Notes under the pieces: model-generated
Told to the model about the DNA's origin: nothing
Databases searched by the model: none
Seen by the model: the letters and a program-made list of their open reading frames with translations, nothing else
From: Nemertoderma westbladi
Taxonomy: Eukaryota; Xenacoelomorpha; Nemertodermatida; Nemertodermatidae
Length of the DNA: 53,808 nt
Direction of reading: 5' to 3'
Assembly (NCBI GenBank): GCA_032718475.1
Contig: JAUCBJ010006693.1
Span: forward strand, 1-53,808
Shown here: in pieces, positions 53,050 through 53,808 of the stretch
Numbering within the stretch: the stretch's first letter is position 1
Layout of the letters: the number at the start of each line of letters is the position of its first letter
Position numbers and translations under genes: made by a program

Positions 53050-53808
53050 TAACATCATGTTATAGGATATTTTAGTGTAGATTATTATAGGACCTAAGAG
53101 GCCAAGCCTATATGCTAGTTAGTTCTGTAGTTGGTTGTACTGATTTGGGCTGTTGTGCATTGTACCGTGACATACCCTATTATCTGATTATACCAGTATA
53201 CTGCCTGTCTGTGGTGATATCTTTGTTTTTGATTATGCATGACACTCTGCGGGCCTTTGGACCGTATGATATGGCGTCCCTGGTTGTCGAATTGCAACAC
53301 CTGAAACTGCAGAACTGTTGTCTTAATACCTGCTGTCAGGCTGTACTGCAGTTTTAATACAGTAATACCGAAGACGGTCAGACGGTACTGCAGCACCGGC
53401 ATTGCACATTGTCAAGCATTTGCAGATTTGCCTGACTTTCTGTCTTAATTATAGTGGATTTTGAATCATTTACCCTGCATATTGCAGTATTGCGTTTTAC
53501 CTACTACCTCCAATTTTGGATTATATTATTCCTGCAGTCCTGTATTTGATATTTCAACATTTATTTTACTGGTTAACCCAGTACAACAGTAGGCTAACGC
53601 TACCGGCACCGGGCCTTGAAGCCTACCGGTACTGCTGGCTGGCTGAGTTACCCTGGCTGGCTGAGTTTTCTACATACACTTCAGCATTTCTACAGTTATA
53701 TGATTATTTTATTATTTGTATTGGCCTAAGGCATAAGGCCACACTTTAGCACTTTTATTCATGCAAAGTGAATGAGTTGCAATCACTACGATCTCTCCTC
53801 TTTGCATA
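53050..53808. other. Right flank, no gene seen
   Basis: Short open frames at 53112-53357 and 53516-53749 show no motif. A CTGGCTGGCTGAGTT duplication lies at about 53635-53670. The sequence shares nothing with the expected BEL leader or LTR. Confidence 0.4.

Overview
The window is eukaryotic, gene-poor and very rich in transposable elements. It has intron-containing genes, non-LTR and BEL/Pao retrotransposons, TTAA- and TA-flanked DNA elements, satellites and AT-rich spacers. The lectin, KRAB-like and possible Gla-type genes, the BEL/Pao elements and the frequent palindrome TAGGCCTA suggest a marine invertebrate deuterostome, perhaps an echinoderm. The species assignment is inference. No bacterial-type operon or CRISPR array was seen.

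1-20.5 kb. LINE remnants lie at 0.6-1.2, 2.55-2.9 and 14.9-15.7 kb, and one LINE with a complete catalytic ORF lies at 6.5-9.8 kb (minus). A piggyBac-like MITE at 1.77-2.39 kb carries an array of GC-rich palindromes. I support three host-type genes. A secreted six-repeat tectonin lectin (minus, 3124-4486) has its signal-peptide exon separated from the lectin exon by a phase-1 intron. A secreted eight-cysteine peptide (minus, 13145-14021) has two exons and an E-x3-E-x-C motif like that of vitamin-K-dependent (Gla) proteins. An intronless ORF (plus, 19502-20134) starts with a KRAB/PRDM9-like domain. Repeats between them include a 125-bp tandem, a foldback element built of 15-bp units, and a 62-bp satellite.

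20.5-50 kb. This part is dominated by two minus-strand copies of one large BEL/Pao family. Copy 1 (22386-34955) has 1,247-bp LTRs that differ at one position that I could see, and a GGAAT target duplication. It inserted into an AT-rich array of about 21-bp units and now splits that array. It lacks reverse transcriptase and integrase through in-frame deletions, and a 519-bp MITE interrupts its gag. Copy 2 (35590-50067) keeps a complete protease-RT-RNase H-integrase polyprotein with one in-frame TGA in gag, but has no 5' LTR here.

Both copies carry, between pol and the 3' LTR, a long non-coding block and an accessory ORF region (ORF3). ORF3 encodes a cysteine-rich, basic-tailed protein that I do not recognise. 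Its codons differ between copies mostly at silent positions. The overlap of ORF3a and ORF3b, the conserved block upstream and the purifying-selection pattern are the best candidate for an undescribed system in this window.

50-53.8 kb. Copy 2 ends at a 2,980-bp element with 15-bp terminal inverted repeats and a TA duplication. The remaining sequence holds nothing I can name.
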